The notes: generated by a model not told the origin, from the sequence alone. A stretch of 64,000 nucleotides of DNA from Thalassoglobus polymorphus (GCF_007744255.1 NZ_CP036267.1:5002001-5066000), one strand, 5' to 3'. Positions 55,887-64,000 are shown, numbered from the stretch's first letter. Numbers and translations: made by a program.

Positions 55887-56594
55887 ATGATCAATTTTCT
55901 ATTGCTCGCAATTTTGATTGGCGTGACCTACTTCGTCGCCAACGAGGGTCCGCAAGGGGCAGCCATTTCCTTGTTTGCCGTGATCTTTGCTGGGCTGATC
56001 GCGATGAACTTCTTTGAGCCTCTGGCAGAATTTATAGCGAGCAGCCTTGGCAACTCTTTTGAATGGCAAAATCGGAGCGACATCATCGCGATGCTTCTAC
56101 TCTTCGCCGGTGGCGTGACACTCATCCGAGTCATGGGCGATAACCTCTTTCCGACGTATGCGGAAGTGAATCCCATGTTCTACGAAGTTTCCCGTTGGGG
56201 ACTGGGGCTCTTCACGGGGTACATCACAATGGCAATCCTGTTGACGTCGCTGCACGTTGCTCCTCTTCCGCGAGAATTCATCGGCTTTACCCCAGAAGGC
56301 AACAACTTCCTGTCGATCACTGCCCCTGACCGGGAGTGGCTGGCCTTTACACAGTACGTCTCAGAGAAGTCCATGAAGCGTAGCGGAAATCGAATCTTCG
56401 ACGGTGCCGAGTTCCCATCCAATCCGACCGACGTCAGTACCCAAAGAATTTGGGCCTCTTTCCCGATTCGCTACGCCGCCCGACGCGAACTCTACACGAC
56501 CGGTGGTCGTCCTCCAGTACAATCAGGCCCACCACCGATCGGTCAGCCGCAACAAGGTGGAGGAGTCCCATCGGGTGGGGCCGGCGGGTTTTAG
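55887..56594 (+). CDS. CvpA-family membrane protein
   Basis: 235 residues with four hydrophobic segments (first: INFLLLAILIGVTYFVANEG; then ISLFAVIFAGLIAMNFFEPL; DIIAMLLLFAGGVTLIRVMG; RWGLGLFTGYITMAILLTSL), the pattern of CvpA (colicin V production) family proteins, which are linked to envelope homeostasis. The C-terminus is a low-complexity Pro/Gly/Gln tail. I use the ATG at 55887; an ATG at 55803 would add 28 residues encoded mostly by the repeat element. The stop TAG falls in a TTAG that flanks the next element. Confidence 0.75.
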   Translation: MINFLLLAILIGVTYFVANEGPQGAAISLFAVIFAGLIAMNFFEPLAEFIASSLGNSFEWQNRSDIIAMLLLFAGGVTLIRVMGDNLFPTYAEVNPMFYEVSRWGLGLFTGYITMAILLTSLHVAPLPREFIGFTPEGNNFLSITAPDREWLAFTQYVSEKSMKRSGNRIFDGAEFPSNPTDVSTQRIWASFPIRYAARRELYTTGGRPPVQSGPPPIGQPQQGGGVPSGGAGGF

Positions 56595-56692
56595 AGTTTT
56601 TTCAATGCTTGCCATGCCCGAGAAGGCCATCACCATCGCTCCAGAGACTGCTCGCCACGAACCAGAACGTAAAGACCGGTATTGAACTTGCT
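56595..56692 (+). mobile_element. 98-bp-family MITE-like element after cvpA
   Basis: 98 bp with identical flanks TTAG (56591-56594, containing the cvpA stop) and TTAG (56693-56696), a perfect 4-bp target duplication. Ends AGTTTTTTCAATGC and, reversed, AGCAAGTTCAATACC. The 3' half (CCAGAACGTAAAG) matches the element at 48538, and the 5' half (CTTGCCATGCCCGAGAAG) matches 26279. Confidence 0.82.
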
Positions 56693-56753
56693 TTAGAATC
56701 AGCGAGTCCTCATTCACTTCACATTATCACAGTACGACGGAAAGTCTCAGCAC

Positions 56754-57056
56754 ATGCTTGCTCACAATGTTTTCTTCACGCTCTTCGATTCCTCCCCGGA
56801 AGCCATCCAGGCGATGATTGATCAATGCCACAAATACTTGAAGGATCACCCGGGAGTCGTCTTCTTCGCAGCTGGGGACTTAGCAGAAGATCTTGCTCGC
56901 CCCGTCAATGATCGAATGTTTCATGTGGCACTGCATGTCATCTTCGATACACGTGAAAACCATGACGCCTACCAGACTGTCCCCGCACACTTGGAGTTCA
57001 TTGAAAACAACAAAGCCAAGTGGAAACAGGTGCGAGTGTTTGATTCCAACTGCTAG
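56754..57056 (+). CDS. Dabb (stress-responsive alpha/beta barrel) domain protein
   Basis: 100-residue cytosolic protein made of one Dabb domain: [20 protein letters not shown] at the N-terminus, [20 protein letters not shown] in the middle, and [20 protein letters not shown] at the end. Such dimeric ferredoxin-like proteins have varied and mostly unknown functions. The stop TAG lies within the CTAG flanking the following repeat element. It is flanked on both sides by 98-bp-family elements. Confidence 0.87.
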   Translation: MLAHNVFFTLFDSSPEAIQAMIDQCHKYLKDHPGVVFFAAGDLAEDLARPVNDRMFHVALHVIFDTRENHDAYQTVPAHLEFIENNKAKWKQVRVFDSNC

Positions 57057-57234
57057 AGCAGTTTGCTCGACCGCGTGCCCGTGAAGAACGCGTTTCTCTA
57101 GAACTGATCCTGAAACTTGAAATAGCTCTCTCAATCATTGAGAAAAGCAGCGATTCCAGAGGTTTTCGGACTGGTTCTAGTAAAAAATGCTGTTCGCCAC
57201 GAGGCAGAATCTGAATACCAATTCGAAAGATGAT
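57057..57234 (+). mobile_element. 98-bp-family MITE-like element (copy B), interrupted
   Basis: Begins after CTAG (57053-57056, containing the Dabb stop) and ends before TTAA (57235-57238). Its 178 bp equal a 99-bp element plus a 75-bp insertion and a 4-bp CTAG duplication. The two halves align with copies A and C on either side of 57098-57180. Confidence 0.82.
57102..57176 (+). mobile_element. 75-bp-family MITE-like element, copy 3, nested in copy B
   Basis: 75 bp between identical CTAG tetranucleotides (57098-57101 and 57177-57180). The ends AACTGATCCTGAAAC and, reversed, AACCAGTCCGAAAAC are imperfect inverted repeats. Copy A has a single CTAG at the matching position, so the uninterrupted site is visible in the window. 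Confidence 0.88.
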
Positions 57235-57251
57235 TTAAGAGATTAGCCCCC

Positions 57252-57359
57252 ATGGCACGTTGGCCAGACAACACTCGTTCGAACCTCATTGCTCTCCTGC
57301 TGATGCTGGTAATCTTCCCGGCTCTCTGCTGGTTGGCTTGGTGGTACGTCAAACACTAG
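57252..57359 (+). CDS. 35-residue single-span membrane peptide
   Basis: Small gene between two miniature elements. The translation is MARWPDNTRSN, then LIALLLMLVIFPALCWLAWW, then YVKH: a polar N-terminus, one strongly hydrophobic span and a short basic tail. The stop TAG lies in the CTAG that flanks the following 98-bp element, the same arrangement as for the cvpA-like and Dabb genes, which supports it as a real gene. There is no clear ribosome binding site. I do not recognise a family. A chance frame is possible. Confidence 0.5.
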   Translation: MARWPDNTRSNLIALLLMLVIFPALCWLAWWYVKH

Positions 57360-57457
57360 AGCAGTTTGCCCTACCGTGTGCCCGTGAAGAACGCATATCT
57401 CTAGTAAAAACACTTTTCGCCACGAGGCAGAACCTGCAAACCAATTCGAAAGATGCT
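57360..57457 (+). mobile_element. 98-bp-family MITE-like element (copy C)
   Basis: 98 bp between CTAG (57356-57359, containing the stop of the small membrane peptide gene) and CTAA (57458-57461). Ends AGCAGTTTG and, reversed, AGCATCTTTCG. It is the most intact reference copy of the family. Confidence 0.85.
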
Positions 57458-57526
57458 CTAACGTACAGCGAGTGCGATTATTGAACTGAACACAATTCCG
57501 TCTACACAAACCGGGAAACTGATCTG

Positions 57527-59257
57527 ATGCTTCGAACTCTTTTGGCGTTTTCCTTTCTCTTGAAACTCTCAGTTGTCTCCTTCGCAGCATCTCCGGTTGA
57601 TCAGTCGTCGGCACTGGAGGAAGTCTCTACGGATTTCGAATTGTGTGATGGGCCAGCCTGGGACGGAAATGGCACGCTCTTCATTCCGGATGTCAAAGGA
57701 GAGTCGCTTTACAGATTTTTCTCACGGCAGAATAAATTGCTTCCTCTTCTCAAAAACGCGGGGCGATTCAGTGCGTCGTTCTACAACAACGGTCAGCTAT
57801 ACCTGTCAGACAACGGCAATGCCCGGATTGTCACATTGAATGACAAGGACTTGATCGAAGTCGCCAAGCTCGACGATTCCAAGAAGCCAGTCAAGAAACC
57901 AAACGACCTCGTCGTCGACCACAACGGTGGCATTTATGTCACGCTCACAAGGCAAAACCAGGTCGTTTACATCTCCCCCGAGGGAGAACAGTCGGTCGCA
58001 GTCGAAGGCATCCAAACTCCCAACGGCATCACGATGTCTCCGGACGAAAAGAGACTTTACGTCTCCGCTTATGCCCCGAAAGAAATTTGGGCCTACGACG
58101 TCACATCTCCCGGAAAAATTGAGAACGCTCGTCGGTTTTCAAAAATGGATGACGGACCTGATAAAGGAGCTGACGGGATGACGATTGACCGGGCAGGGAA
58201 CGTCTACTGCGCTGGTCCGAAATCTGTTTGGATCTGGTCACCAGCAGGAGAAAAACTGACACAGATCGAAACCCCCAGCCGACCAATTAACTGTGCCTTT
58301 GGTGATCCGGATATGCGATCGCTCTACATCACCTGTTTCGGCGGCCTCTACAAACAGCGAATGACAATTTCTGGAAAGTCACCAAATCCCCCTTCAGTAA
58401 AGAAACTTCAATCCGAGAATTCATCGCGGCCCGAAACCGCCATTCCCGAAGAAGTCACCGCTCAACTGAATGTTGTGTACGCGGAGTACGGGCATCGCAA
58501 ACTGCTGATGGATATTTTCTCTCCAGCAAATCTTAAAGGTCCAAAACCGGCTATTGTTGTCGTCCATGGAGGTGGGTGGTTAAACGGCGATAAAACAAAG
58601 TTTCGCGCACTCGCGATAGAACTCGCCAAACGTGGATATGTGACCGCTGCAATTGAATATCGACTCGCTGGAGAAGCCCTGTTTCCGGCAGGCATCCATG
58701 ACTGCAATGCAGCTGTCCGTTACCTGCGAGCCAATGCCGAAACGCTCGAAATTGCGCCTCAGCGAATCGGAGCTGTCGGCGGATCCGCAGGGGGACATCT
58801 TGTCGGCTTGATGGCGACCGGCTGGGAGAATCAGCAACTGCAAGGCGATGGCGGGCATGCTGACCACTCATCTCGTCTCCAGGCTGCCATCGTGATGGCT
58901 GGCCCAATGCAAATGACAACGGGCAGCGTGGCGGAACGCTCCCTGAAGAACCCCAAACAATCCAACTCCAACAAATGGCTGGGCAAGACAATTCAAGAAG
59001 CTCCCGAGCTATACGCCCTCGCCGATGCTCACCTTCAGATCTCTAAGAATAGCAGCCCGATTCTCTTCATGGTCGGCGAACACGATAACCCACAGCGAAA
59101 TCAGCCCTCACGGGACAAGCTGAAAGAAAATGGTGTCTGGACAGGACTGAACACCTACTCCGAGGGGAAACATGGCTGCTGGAACCAACTCCCCTGGTTC
59201 ATCGCTATGTCGGATGACATGGACTATTTCTTCAGAGAGCACTTGAAAGCGGATTGA
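57527..59257 (+). CDS. SMP-30/gluconolactonase-like propeller fused to alpha/beta-hydrolase
   Basis: Secreted two-domain protein of 576 residues. A signal peptide (LAFSFLLKLSVVSFAAS) is followed by an SMP-30-type propeller (about 30-290: CDGPAWDGNGTLFIPDVKGE, KPNDLVVDHNGGIYVT, TPNGITMSPDEKRLYVSAYA, GADGMTIDRAGNVYCAGP). An esterase domain (about 310-576) has the oxyanion motif HGGGW (347-351), nucleophile Ser420 in GGSAGG, Asp520 in GEHDNP and His549 in GKHGCW. The second domain looks like the BD-FAE/carbohydrate-esterase type found with polysaccharide-degrading systems. The substrate is probably a plant or algal sugar ester (inference). Confidence 0.9.
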   Translation: MLRTLLAFSFLLKLSVVSFAASPVDQSSALEEVSTDFELCDGPAWDGNGTLFIPDVKGESLYRFFSRQNKLLPLLKNAGRFSASFYNNGQLYLSDNGNARIVTLNDKDLIEVAKLDDSKKPVKKPNDLVVDHNGGIYVTLTRQNQVVYISPEGEQSVAVEGIQTPNGITMSPDEKRLYVSAYAPKEIWAYDVTSPGKIENARRFSKMDDGPDKGADGMTIDRAGNVYCAGPKSVWIWSPAGEKLTQIETPSRPINCAFGDPDMRSLYITCFGGLYKQRMTISGKSPNPPSVKKLQSENSSRPETAIPEEVTAQLNVVYAEYGHRKLLMDIFSPANLKGPKPAIVVVHGGGWLNGDKTKFRALAIELAKRGYVTAAIEYRLAGEALFPAGIHDCNAAVRYLRANAETLEIAPQRIGAVGGSAGGHLVGLMATGWENQQLQGDGGHADHSSRLQAAIVMAGPMQMTTGSVAERSLKNPKQSNSNKWLGKTIQEAPELYALADAHLQISKNSSPILFMVGEHDNPQRNQPSRDKLKENGVWTGLNTYSEGKHGCWNQLPWFIAMSDDMDYFFREHLKAD

Positions 59258-59739
59258 GCAGTTTTGAACTTTCCCTTTCCCATCGATATCCGAAAGCTGG
59301 AAAGAGTCACTCCATCAGACAGCACAGACTCCGACTTTACTGGTAGCTGTCTCACTGCAGGCTGTCTCACTGGCGGGAGAAAGACCACGGATCAGTCTCG
59401 TGTTATACGACAGCGGTTTTGCGAACGCCTCCTTGCCGGTACAATGCCTGCAAGCTCGGGGCCTGTCTCGTGGTGAACAGCAATTTCATTGATGAAACGC
59501 GTTCTTCACAGGCACACGGTCGAGTAAACTGCCCTGCTGGCTGAGCTCTTTTTCCCGCTGACTGAGCTACTATCTGAGCTGAAATCATTACAACGCTTAG
59601 GAAACGAATTCACCCAATATTGATAGATTCTACATTTTTCCTGCGCTCTCGGTGTGAAGCGGTAGCAATCGCATGCCGGTCCATTAAGATTGAGTGAGTT
59701 CTCTCTGTACTGCCCCTGTCGTCATCAAACGAGCATTGA
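59258..59739. other. Gap with repeats upstream of purF
   Basis: 480 bp without a gene. It holds a tandem GCTGTCTCACTG (about 59347-59373), a degenerate reverse-strand 98-bp-family element (59464-59536), and several CTGAGCT repeats (about 59540-59581). A purF promoter should lie toward the right end but is not obvious. Confidence 0.5.
59464..59536 (-). repeat. Degenerate 98-bp-family element, reverse orientation
   Basis: The complement reads GCAGTTTACTCGACCGTGTG, then TGAAGAACGCGTTTCA and TGCTGTTCACCACGAGACAG, matching copies A-C in order. One end is lost and no flanking YTAR pair is evident. Confidence 0.65.
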
Positions 59740-61356
59740 ATGGCTGACCTTTATCACGAATGCGGCATTGTTGCTGTCTACCACTATGGCCAGGAGAATG
59801 AATCTCCGCTAGTGAAAGATTACGGACGCAACTGTGTCTCGCAGATGATCCCTCGCATGCTCCTCGATATTCAAAATCGAGGGCAACTCGCCGCCGGGAT
59901 CACCACTTACAAGCCGAACAATCACGATCTGCTGCTGACACACAAGAATGTGGGTCTCGTTTCCGAAGTCTTCAAGATGAGTCGGAAAGAGAAGTACCAC
60001 AAGCTCATGGCTCAGCATTGCGGACCGGCTGCGATTGGTCACACGCGCTATGCAACTTGCGGCAAAGACGATCCCAGTTACGCTCAACCCTTTGAACGGA
60101 CACACCTCGAAAAGCGGAAATGGTTCGCCTTCGGGTTTAATGGCCAACTGGCGAATTACGGTCAACTCCGCGATCAAATTGTTTCTCAAGGCGATTTCCA
60201 CCTCGCTCGAGAAACAGACACCGAAATTTTGATGCACCTGATCAGCCAGGAAATTTCCCTGAAGTCCAACATCTCTATGAAAGACTTGCTCTGGAAAATT
60301 TCCGCTCATCTCGATGGGGCATACAACATTGCCTTTATGAATGCGTGTGGCGACATGTTCGTTTCGCGTGATCCACAAGGGTTCCGACCACTCTGCTATG
60401 CTGACCGTGATGGTTTCTTCGCTGCCGCGAGCGAATCGGTCGCCCTCTCCAACCTTGGATTTGACAGCGCTGATATCAAAGACCTCGCCGCCGGGGAAGC
60501 GGTCATCATCGAAGATGGCAAACTGCGAGTCGAAGAGTACCGACCGGCACCCCGGAATTCTCATTGCTTCTTTGAATGGATTTATTTCGCGAACGTCTGT
60601 AGCCGTCTTGACGGGCGCAGCGTGTACCTCACCCGGAAAATGCTCGGTGAGGAACTTGCCAAGCAGGAAACAGAATCCAAAGAAAACGCCATCGTGGTCC
60701 CGGTTCCGGATACAGCCAAAGCCGCCGCCGAGGGAATGGCTTTTGAGATGGGCATCCCATGTCTGGAAGGATTGATGCGTCATCGCGCATTAGGACGAAC
60801 TTTCATCGAAGGAGAGGATCGCGAAGAGAAAGCGAAAATGAAGTACATTCCATTGCCGGAAGTACTCGAAGGTAAAAAGGTCTTTCTTGTTGATGACACC
60901 ATCGTTCGCTCGACCACAATGAAAGTTCTCGTAGAGCAGATTTTGTCTCGCGGAAAAGCCGCCGAGGTTCATATTCGCGTCGCATGCCCACCGATCATGG
61001 CGCCCTGCTTCTACGGGATCGACATGCCGGATGTCAGTGACTTGTTCGCCCCACGGTTCACAAATGGCCAACTTGATCTGACACTAGAAATCGAAGACCG
61101 CATGGCGAAGCACTTCAATGCTAACTCGCTTCGCTACTTGCCCGTGTCATCGGTTGCAAAAGCCATTAACATTGATGAGTCAAATTTGTGTCAGGCATGC
61201 TTGACGGGTGAATACCCAACCCAAGCGGGGAAGCAACTCTACAATCTCTCGCTCAATGCAAGTGAATCCTGCTCAAACGGATCGTCTCCAAAAGAGAATG
61301 ACTCCAAGCGACTTGTCGAAGGGCTGGCAGAACCGGTGTTGCCCCCTTCAGAATAA
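59740..61356 (+). CDS. purF: Amidophosphoribosyltransferase
   Basis: First committed enzyme of purine synthesis: PRPP plus glutamine to phosphoribosylamine. The product has 538 residues. The predicted nucleophile is Cys8 ([17 protein letters not shown]), so a seven-residue propeptide must be removed, as in the Bacillus-type enzyme. The glutaminase domain is followed by the phosphoribosyltransferase domain with the PRPP loop [20 protein letters not shown] and [29 protein letters not shown] near residue 487 supplies a CxxC pair like the iron-sulfur ligands of B. subtilis PurF. The last 30 or so residues are a Ser/Asn/Glu-rich tail beyond the family norm. Confidence 0.95.
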   Translation: MADLYHECGIVAVYHYGQENESPLVKDYGRNCVSQMIPRMLLDIQNRGQLAAGITTYKPNNHDLLLTHKNVGLVSEVFKMSRKEKYHKLMAQHCGPAAIGHTRYATCGKDDPSYAQPFERTHLEKRKWFAFGFNGQLANYGQLRDQIVSQGDFHLARETDTEILMHLISQEISLKSNISMKDLLWKISAHLDGAYNIAFMNACGDMFVSRDPQGFRPLCYADRDGFFAAASESVALSNLGFDSADIKDLAAGEAVIIEDGKLRVEEYRPAPRNSHCFFEWIYFANVCSRLDGRSVYLTRKMLGEELAKQETESKENAIVVPVPDTAKAAAEGMAFEMGIPCLEGLMRHRALGRTFIEGEDREEKAKMKYIPLPEVLEGKKVFLVDDTIVRSTTMKVLVEQILSRGKAAEVHIRVACPPIMAPCFYGIDMPDVSDLFAPRFTNGQLDLTLEIEDRMAKHFNANSLRYLPVSSVAKAINIDESNLCQACLTGEYPTQAGKQLYNLSLNASESCSNGSSPKENDSKRLVEGLAEPVLPPSE

Positions 61357-61382
61357 TTGACTCTATTCAAGACTGATGACCT

Positions 61383-64000
61383 ATGATTCGCTCCTTTGTG
61401 CTCGCTCTTGGAATTGCGTCTCTTCTCCACTCCGCACTCATCGCCCAAGACGACGAATTCAAAAAGGGATTGATCGGGACATACACATCCCCGAACACAA
61501 ACCACGTTCAACGTGTTGACCCGGATATCGCCTTCCAGTGGGAACATTCAGCACCTCATCCACAAATCAGTGCTAAAGACTGGAAAGCTGAATGGACCGG
61601 CCAAGTGCTCCTGCGCTCGCTCACGCCATATCAGTTCCATGCTCAAGTCAATGGATCAGTCACGGTTTTCATCGACGATGAAGTCGTTCTGGAAGTGGAA
61701 TCGAATGGGCCGCAATGGCTCTCCGGAGAACCGGTCAAGGTTTCTCCCGGTTTTCAGGACATCAAAGTCAAATACGAACCTGGCAGCAAGGGAGCTGAGC
61801 TGAAACTTTTCTGGTCCAGTGAAGAGTTCGATATTGAACCGATTCCTTCACACCAATTCTTCCATGAAGAAGATGACTCAGAGATTCAACTCATCGAGCT
61901 TGGTCGACAACATTTCGATGCAAAGCGGTGTGCAAACTGCCACCGGGAAGAAAAAATCATCGATCGCTTCAGCCCGGCTCCACCACTCTGGGGGGTTACG
62001 AGCGGGACAAATCCTCAATGGATTGTTGACAAACTTCTCGGACAACATCCAGAAGCCGAACATGACCAGATGCCAAACTTTGGCTTCACGAAAGAGCAGG
62101 CCGAGGACATTGCCGCTTACTTACATCGATTGGATGCTCCTTTCGACTTAATGACCAGCCCGGATGCTAAACCGAAAAAGGGACAACCCAGCGGGGAAGA
62201 ACTTTTCAACTCTCTCGGTTGTCTGGCGTGCCACCAAGTCGATGATCTCGGCACCAGCGGTCCATTTTCAGGGACGCCTCTCACAAACATTGGCAACAAA
62301 CGTTCCGCCGACTGGCTCGCAACCTGGCTGTCGACTCCGGATCGTTTGAATCCAGTGCACCGCATGCCGGAGTTCAAACTCTCACGCACCGAGCGTGGAC
62401 TGCTTGCCGAATATCTCTCAACACTTGGTAAGAAAAAAGAGACCAGGTTTGGTCGCGCCGCGAAGGTCACATACACAGAAAGCACGATTCGCGGACAAGC
62501 ACTTGTGAAAGAGTTTCAATGTGCAAACTGCCACAAGATTCCCGCTATCGAAGCAACAAACAAGCCTGTCGCAAAGCTCACAAAAGCTCCTGAAGACCTG
62601 GAAGGAACCTGCCTTTCCAAACAGGCTGACCAGAAACTGAAACGCCCGAGATACCTTCATCTGAACCGGGAAGCGATTACGGCATACCTCAACAGTCTGG
62701 ATGGCGCGCCGAGCGAAAAACTTTCGATGTTCGAACAGGGACAACGAGTTCTTGAGCGTCGACAATGCCTCGCCTGTCACTCACGATCTTCAGAGCAAGG
62801 GCTGAAGGCACAAGCGATGCAAATTGCGAAGGCGACACCATCACTCCAAAACCAGACTCAACTTGTCATCCCCCCCAGCCTGAATGCTGTTGGCGACAAG
62901 CTCCAGGATTCCGTTCTCGATGTTGCTCTCTCCGGGAAGCAGGACCGAGTGCGGGCGAACTGGCTGAAAATTCAGATGCCGACCTTCGTTCATTCAGAGG
63001 AAGAGATCGCTGCGCTCAAGCACTATCTCATCGAACATGACCGACTTCCACCAGAAGCAGCCGAGCCGCAACCCGAACTCGATCTCTCCCCGAGTGAGGC
63101 TCTGCTCGTAGGAAGAAAATTAGTCGGTGCGGGTGGCTGGAGTTGCATCGCCTGTCATCAAATTGGTGACTACATCCCTAAGAACACTGCTCTGGGCACA
63201 CGCGGTTCGGATCTCATGGCGATCGGCAAACGATTGCGACCAGAGTTTTATTACCGCTGGGCGAAATCGCCGATCCGCATTATTCCTGGAATGGAAATGC
63301 CATCTTTCACCAAGCCGGTTCCGGGCGTCTTGGACAACGATCCACATCAGCAACTCGCTGCAATTTTCGCAGCTGTCAATGATCCGAATTTTGAACCACC
63401 CACGAATCCATCTCAAGTTGAACAACTTTGGCAGGTCACCAAAGGTGAGTCTCCGAGAATTGTCCGAGACGTCTTCACAGTAGACAAAGCCAATGGAGAT
63501 GGAACTGTTGCAAGAGCCTTCGCCGTCGGATTTGACAATCAACATGGTATGCTGATTGACTTGGACCAAATGGCTCTCCGGGATTGGAGCTACGGCGATT
63601 TTGCACGTCAGCGAACCGTCGGAAAGAGTTGGTTCTGGGATCTTGCCGGAGCCTCAGTTGCGAGAGGATTCAACTCGTCATCAGACCTGGTCATGATCAG
63701 CGAAACTGACGGCGTGCAGGAATTCATCCCAGTCGATCCTGCTCGCATTGCCCACGCGACTGACTACAAAGTGAATAGTCAGAGTGTGGAACTCAACTAT
63801 GAGTTGCAAGTAAAGATCGGAGGGAAAAACATCACGATCCCGGTCAGGGAAGAGTACACCGGATCTACCACAAAAGAGGGATCTGGATGGCAAAGGAAGA
63901 TCACTCCTTTGAGTCTCCCGGATGGTATTCAAATCGGATTCCGACCGACTCCAAATCTTGAAACATCGTTCCAGGCAGCTATCCAGCCTCAGCTTGGTAA
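61383..64000 (+). CDS. PA14-domain, multihaem cytochrome c protein (3' end outside window)
   Basis: Secreted redox protein typical of planctomycetes, 872 codons visible and still open at the right edge. A signal peptide (SFVLALGIASLLHSALIA) is followed by a PA14-like domain (about 25-160; GLIGTYTSPN, and VFIDDEVVLEVESNGPQWLS). Five CxxCH haem sites follow at Cys183 (CANCH), 280 (CLACH), 380 (CANCH), 462 (CLACH) and 588 (CIACH). The part after residue 680 lacks haem sites and looks beta-rich. Related proteins carry further C-terminal domains. It starts 26 bp after purF. The electron partner is unknown. Confidence 0.9.
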   Translation, partial: MIRSFVLALGIASLLHSALIAQDDEFKKGLIGTYTSPNTNHVQRVDPDIAFQWEHSAPHPQISAKDWKAEWTGQVLLRSLTPYQFHAQVNGSVTVFIDDEVVLEVESNGPQWLSGEPVKVSPGFQDIKVKYEPGSKGAELKLFWSSEEFDIEPIPSHQFFHEEDDSEIQLIELGRQHFDAKRCANCHREEKIIDRFSPAPPLWGVTSGTNPQWIVDKLLGQHPEAEHDQMPNFGFTKEQAEDIAAYLHRLDAPFDLMTSPDAKPKKGQPSGEELFNSLGCLACHQVDDLGTSGPFSGTPLTNIGNKRSADWLATWLSTPDRLNPVHRMPEFKLSRTERGLLAEYLSTLGKKKETRFGRAAKVTYTESTIRGQALVKEFQCANCHKIPAIEATNKPVAKLTKAPEDLEGTCLSKQADQKLKRPRYLHLNREAITAYLNSLDGAPSEKLSMFEQGQRVLERRQCLACHSRSSEQGLKAQAMQIAKATPSLQNQTQLVIPPSLNAVGDKLQDSVLDVALSGKQDRVRANWLKIQMPTFVHSEEEIAALKHYLIEHDRLPPEAAEPQPELDLSPSEALLVGRKLVGAGGWSCIACHQIGDYIPKNTALGTRGSDLMAIGKRLRPEFYYRWAKSPIRIIPGMEMPSFTKPVPGVLDNDPHQQLAAIFAAVNDPNFEPPTNPSQVEQLWQVTKGESPRIVRDVFTVDKANGDGTVARAFAVGFDNQHGMLIDLDQMALRDWSYGDFARQRTVGKSWFWDLAGASVARGFNSSSDLVMISETDGVQEFIPVDPARIAHATDYKVNSQSVELNYELQVKIGGKNITIPVREEYTGSTTKEGSGWQRKITPLSLPDGIQIGFRPTPNLETSFQAAIQPQLG

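Noticed and set aside
59540-59581. CTGAGCT repeats before purF as a possible operator
   Set aside because: Units are irregularly spaced and no known purine-regulator site is evident, so a regulatory role is not supported.

Overview
The window looks like the chromosome of a planctomycete (phylum Planctomycetota, probably order Planctomycetales). This is inferred from gene content, not from a database match. The supporting features are a PA14-multihaem cytochrome c protein, an SMP-30/esterase fusion, an exosortase/PEP-CTERM system inside a very large exopolysaccharide locus, many non-ATG starts, and weak or absent Shine-Dalgarno sequences at many genes. Base composition is moderate (about 45-55% G+C) with clear local drops.

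Region 1 (1-9689, minus strand) is the translation/transcription core. Read in the direction of transcription it is tRNA-Thr(TGT), tRNA-Tyr(GTA), tRNA-Gly(TCC), tRNA-Thr(GGT), tuf, rpmG, tRNA-Trp(CCA), secE, nusG, rplK, rplA, rplJ, rplL, a strong intrinsic terminator, a 1.2-kb spacer without a convincing gene, and the first 740 codons of rpoB. A good sigma70-type promoter precedes the first tRNA.

Region 2 (about 10.09-43.25 kb, plus strand) is a cell-surface polysaccharide and exosortase locus. It opens with a consensus-like promoter and a leader of about 400 nt that holds two copies of a structured motif and an intrinsic-terminator-like hairpin. Then come an exosortase, a Wzz/BY-kinase co-polymerase, an EpsI-type protein, an initiating sugar transferase, a DUF3473-type polysaccharide deacetylase, a TIGR03087-type glycosyltransferase, a Wzm/Wzt ABC exporter, an O-antigen-ligase-like protein, two sulfotransferases, eight GT4 and two GT2 glycosyltransferases, a GT39-like membrane transferase, a RIFT-barrel lyase-like protein, a hexapeptide acyltransferase, an asparagine synthetase and a FemAB-like protein. 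Together these could build, sulfate, amidate, acylate and export a complex polymer and couple it to exosortase-anchored proteins. Composition drops inside wzt and across several glycosyltransferases, which suggests modular exchange.

Region 3 (43.3-55.5 kb) holds a small protein with an ECEDWLD motif, a single VanZ protein, a 1416-residue protein with three VanZ-like modules between an ectodomain and a C-terminal propeller-like region, a 1596-residue membrane-anchored TPR protein, a small secreted protein, and a PEP-CTERM protein that is a probable substrate of the exosortase at 10.5 kb. The PEP-CTERM gene ends at a near-perfect terminator.

Region 4 (55.5-64 kb) is housekeeping and accessory: cvpA-like, a Dabb-domain protein, a 35-residue membrane peptide, an SMP-30/esterase fusion, purF and a truncated PA14/pentahaem cytochrome. 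It is peppered with short miniature transposable elements (MITE-like) of about 98 bp and 75 bp flanked by YTAR tetranucleotides. In four cases the left YTAR contains the stop codon of the preceding gene, and one 75-bp element is nested inside a 98-bp one. No transposase lies in the window.
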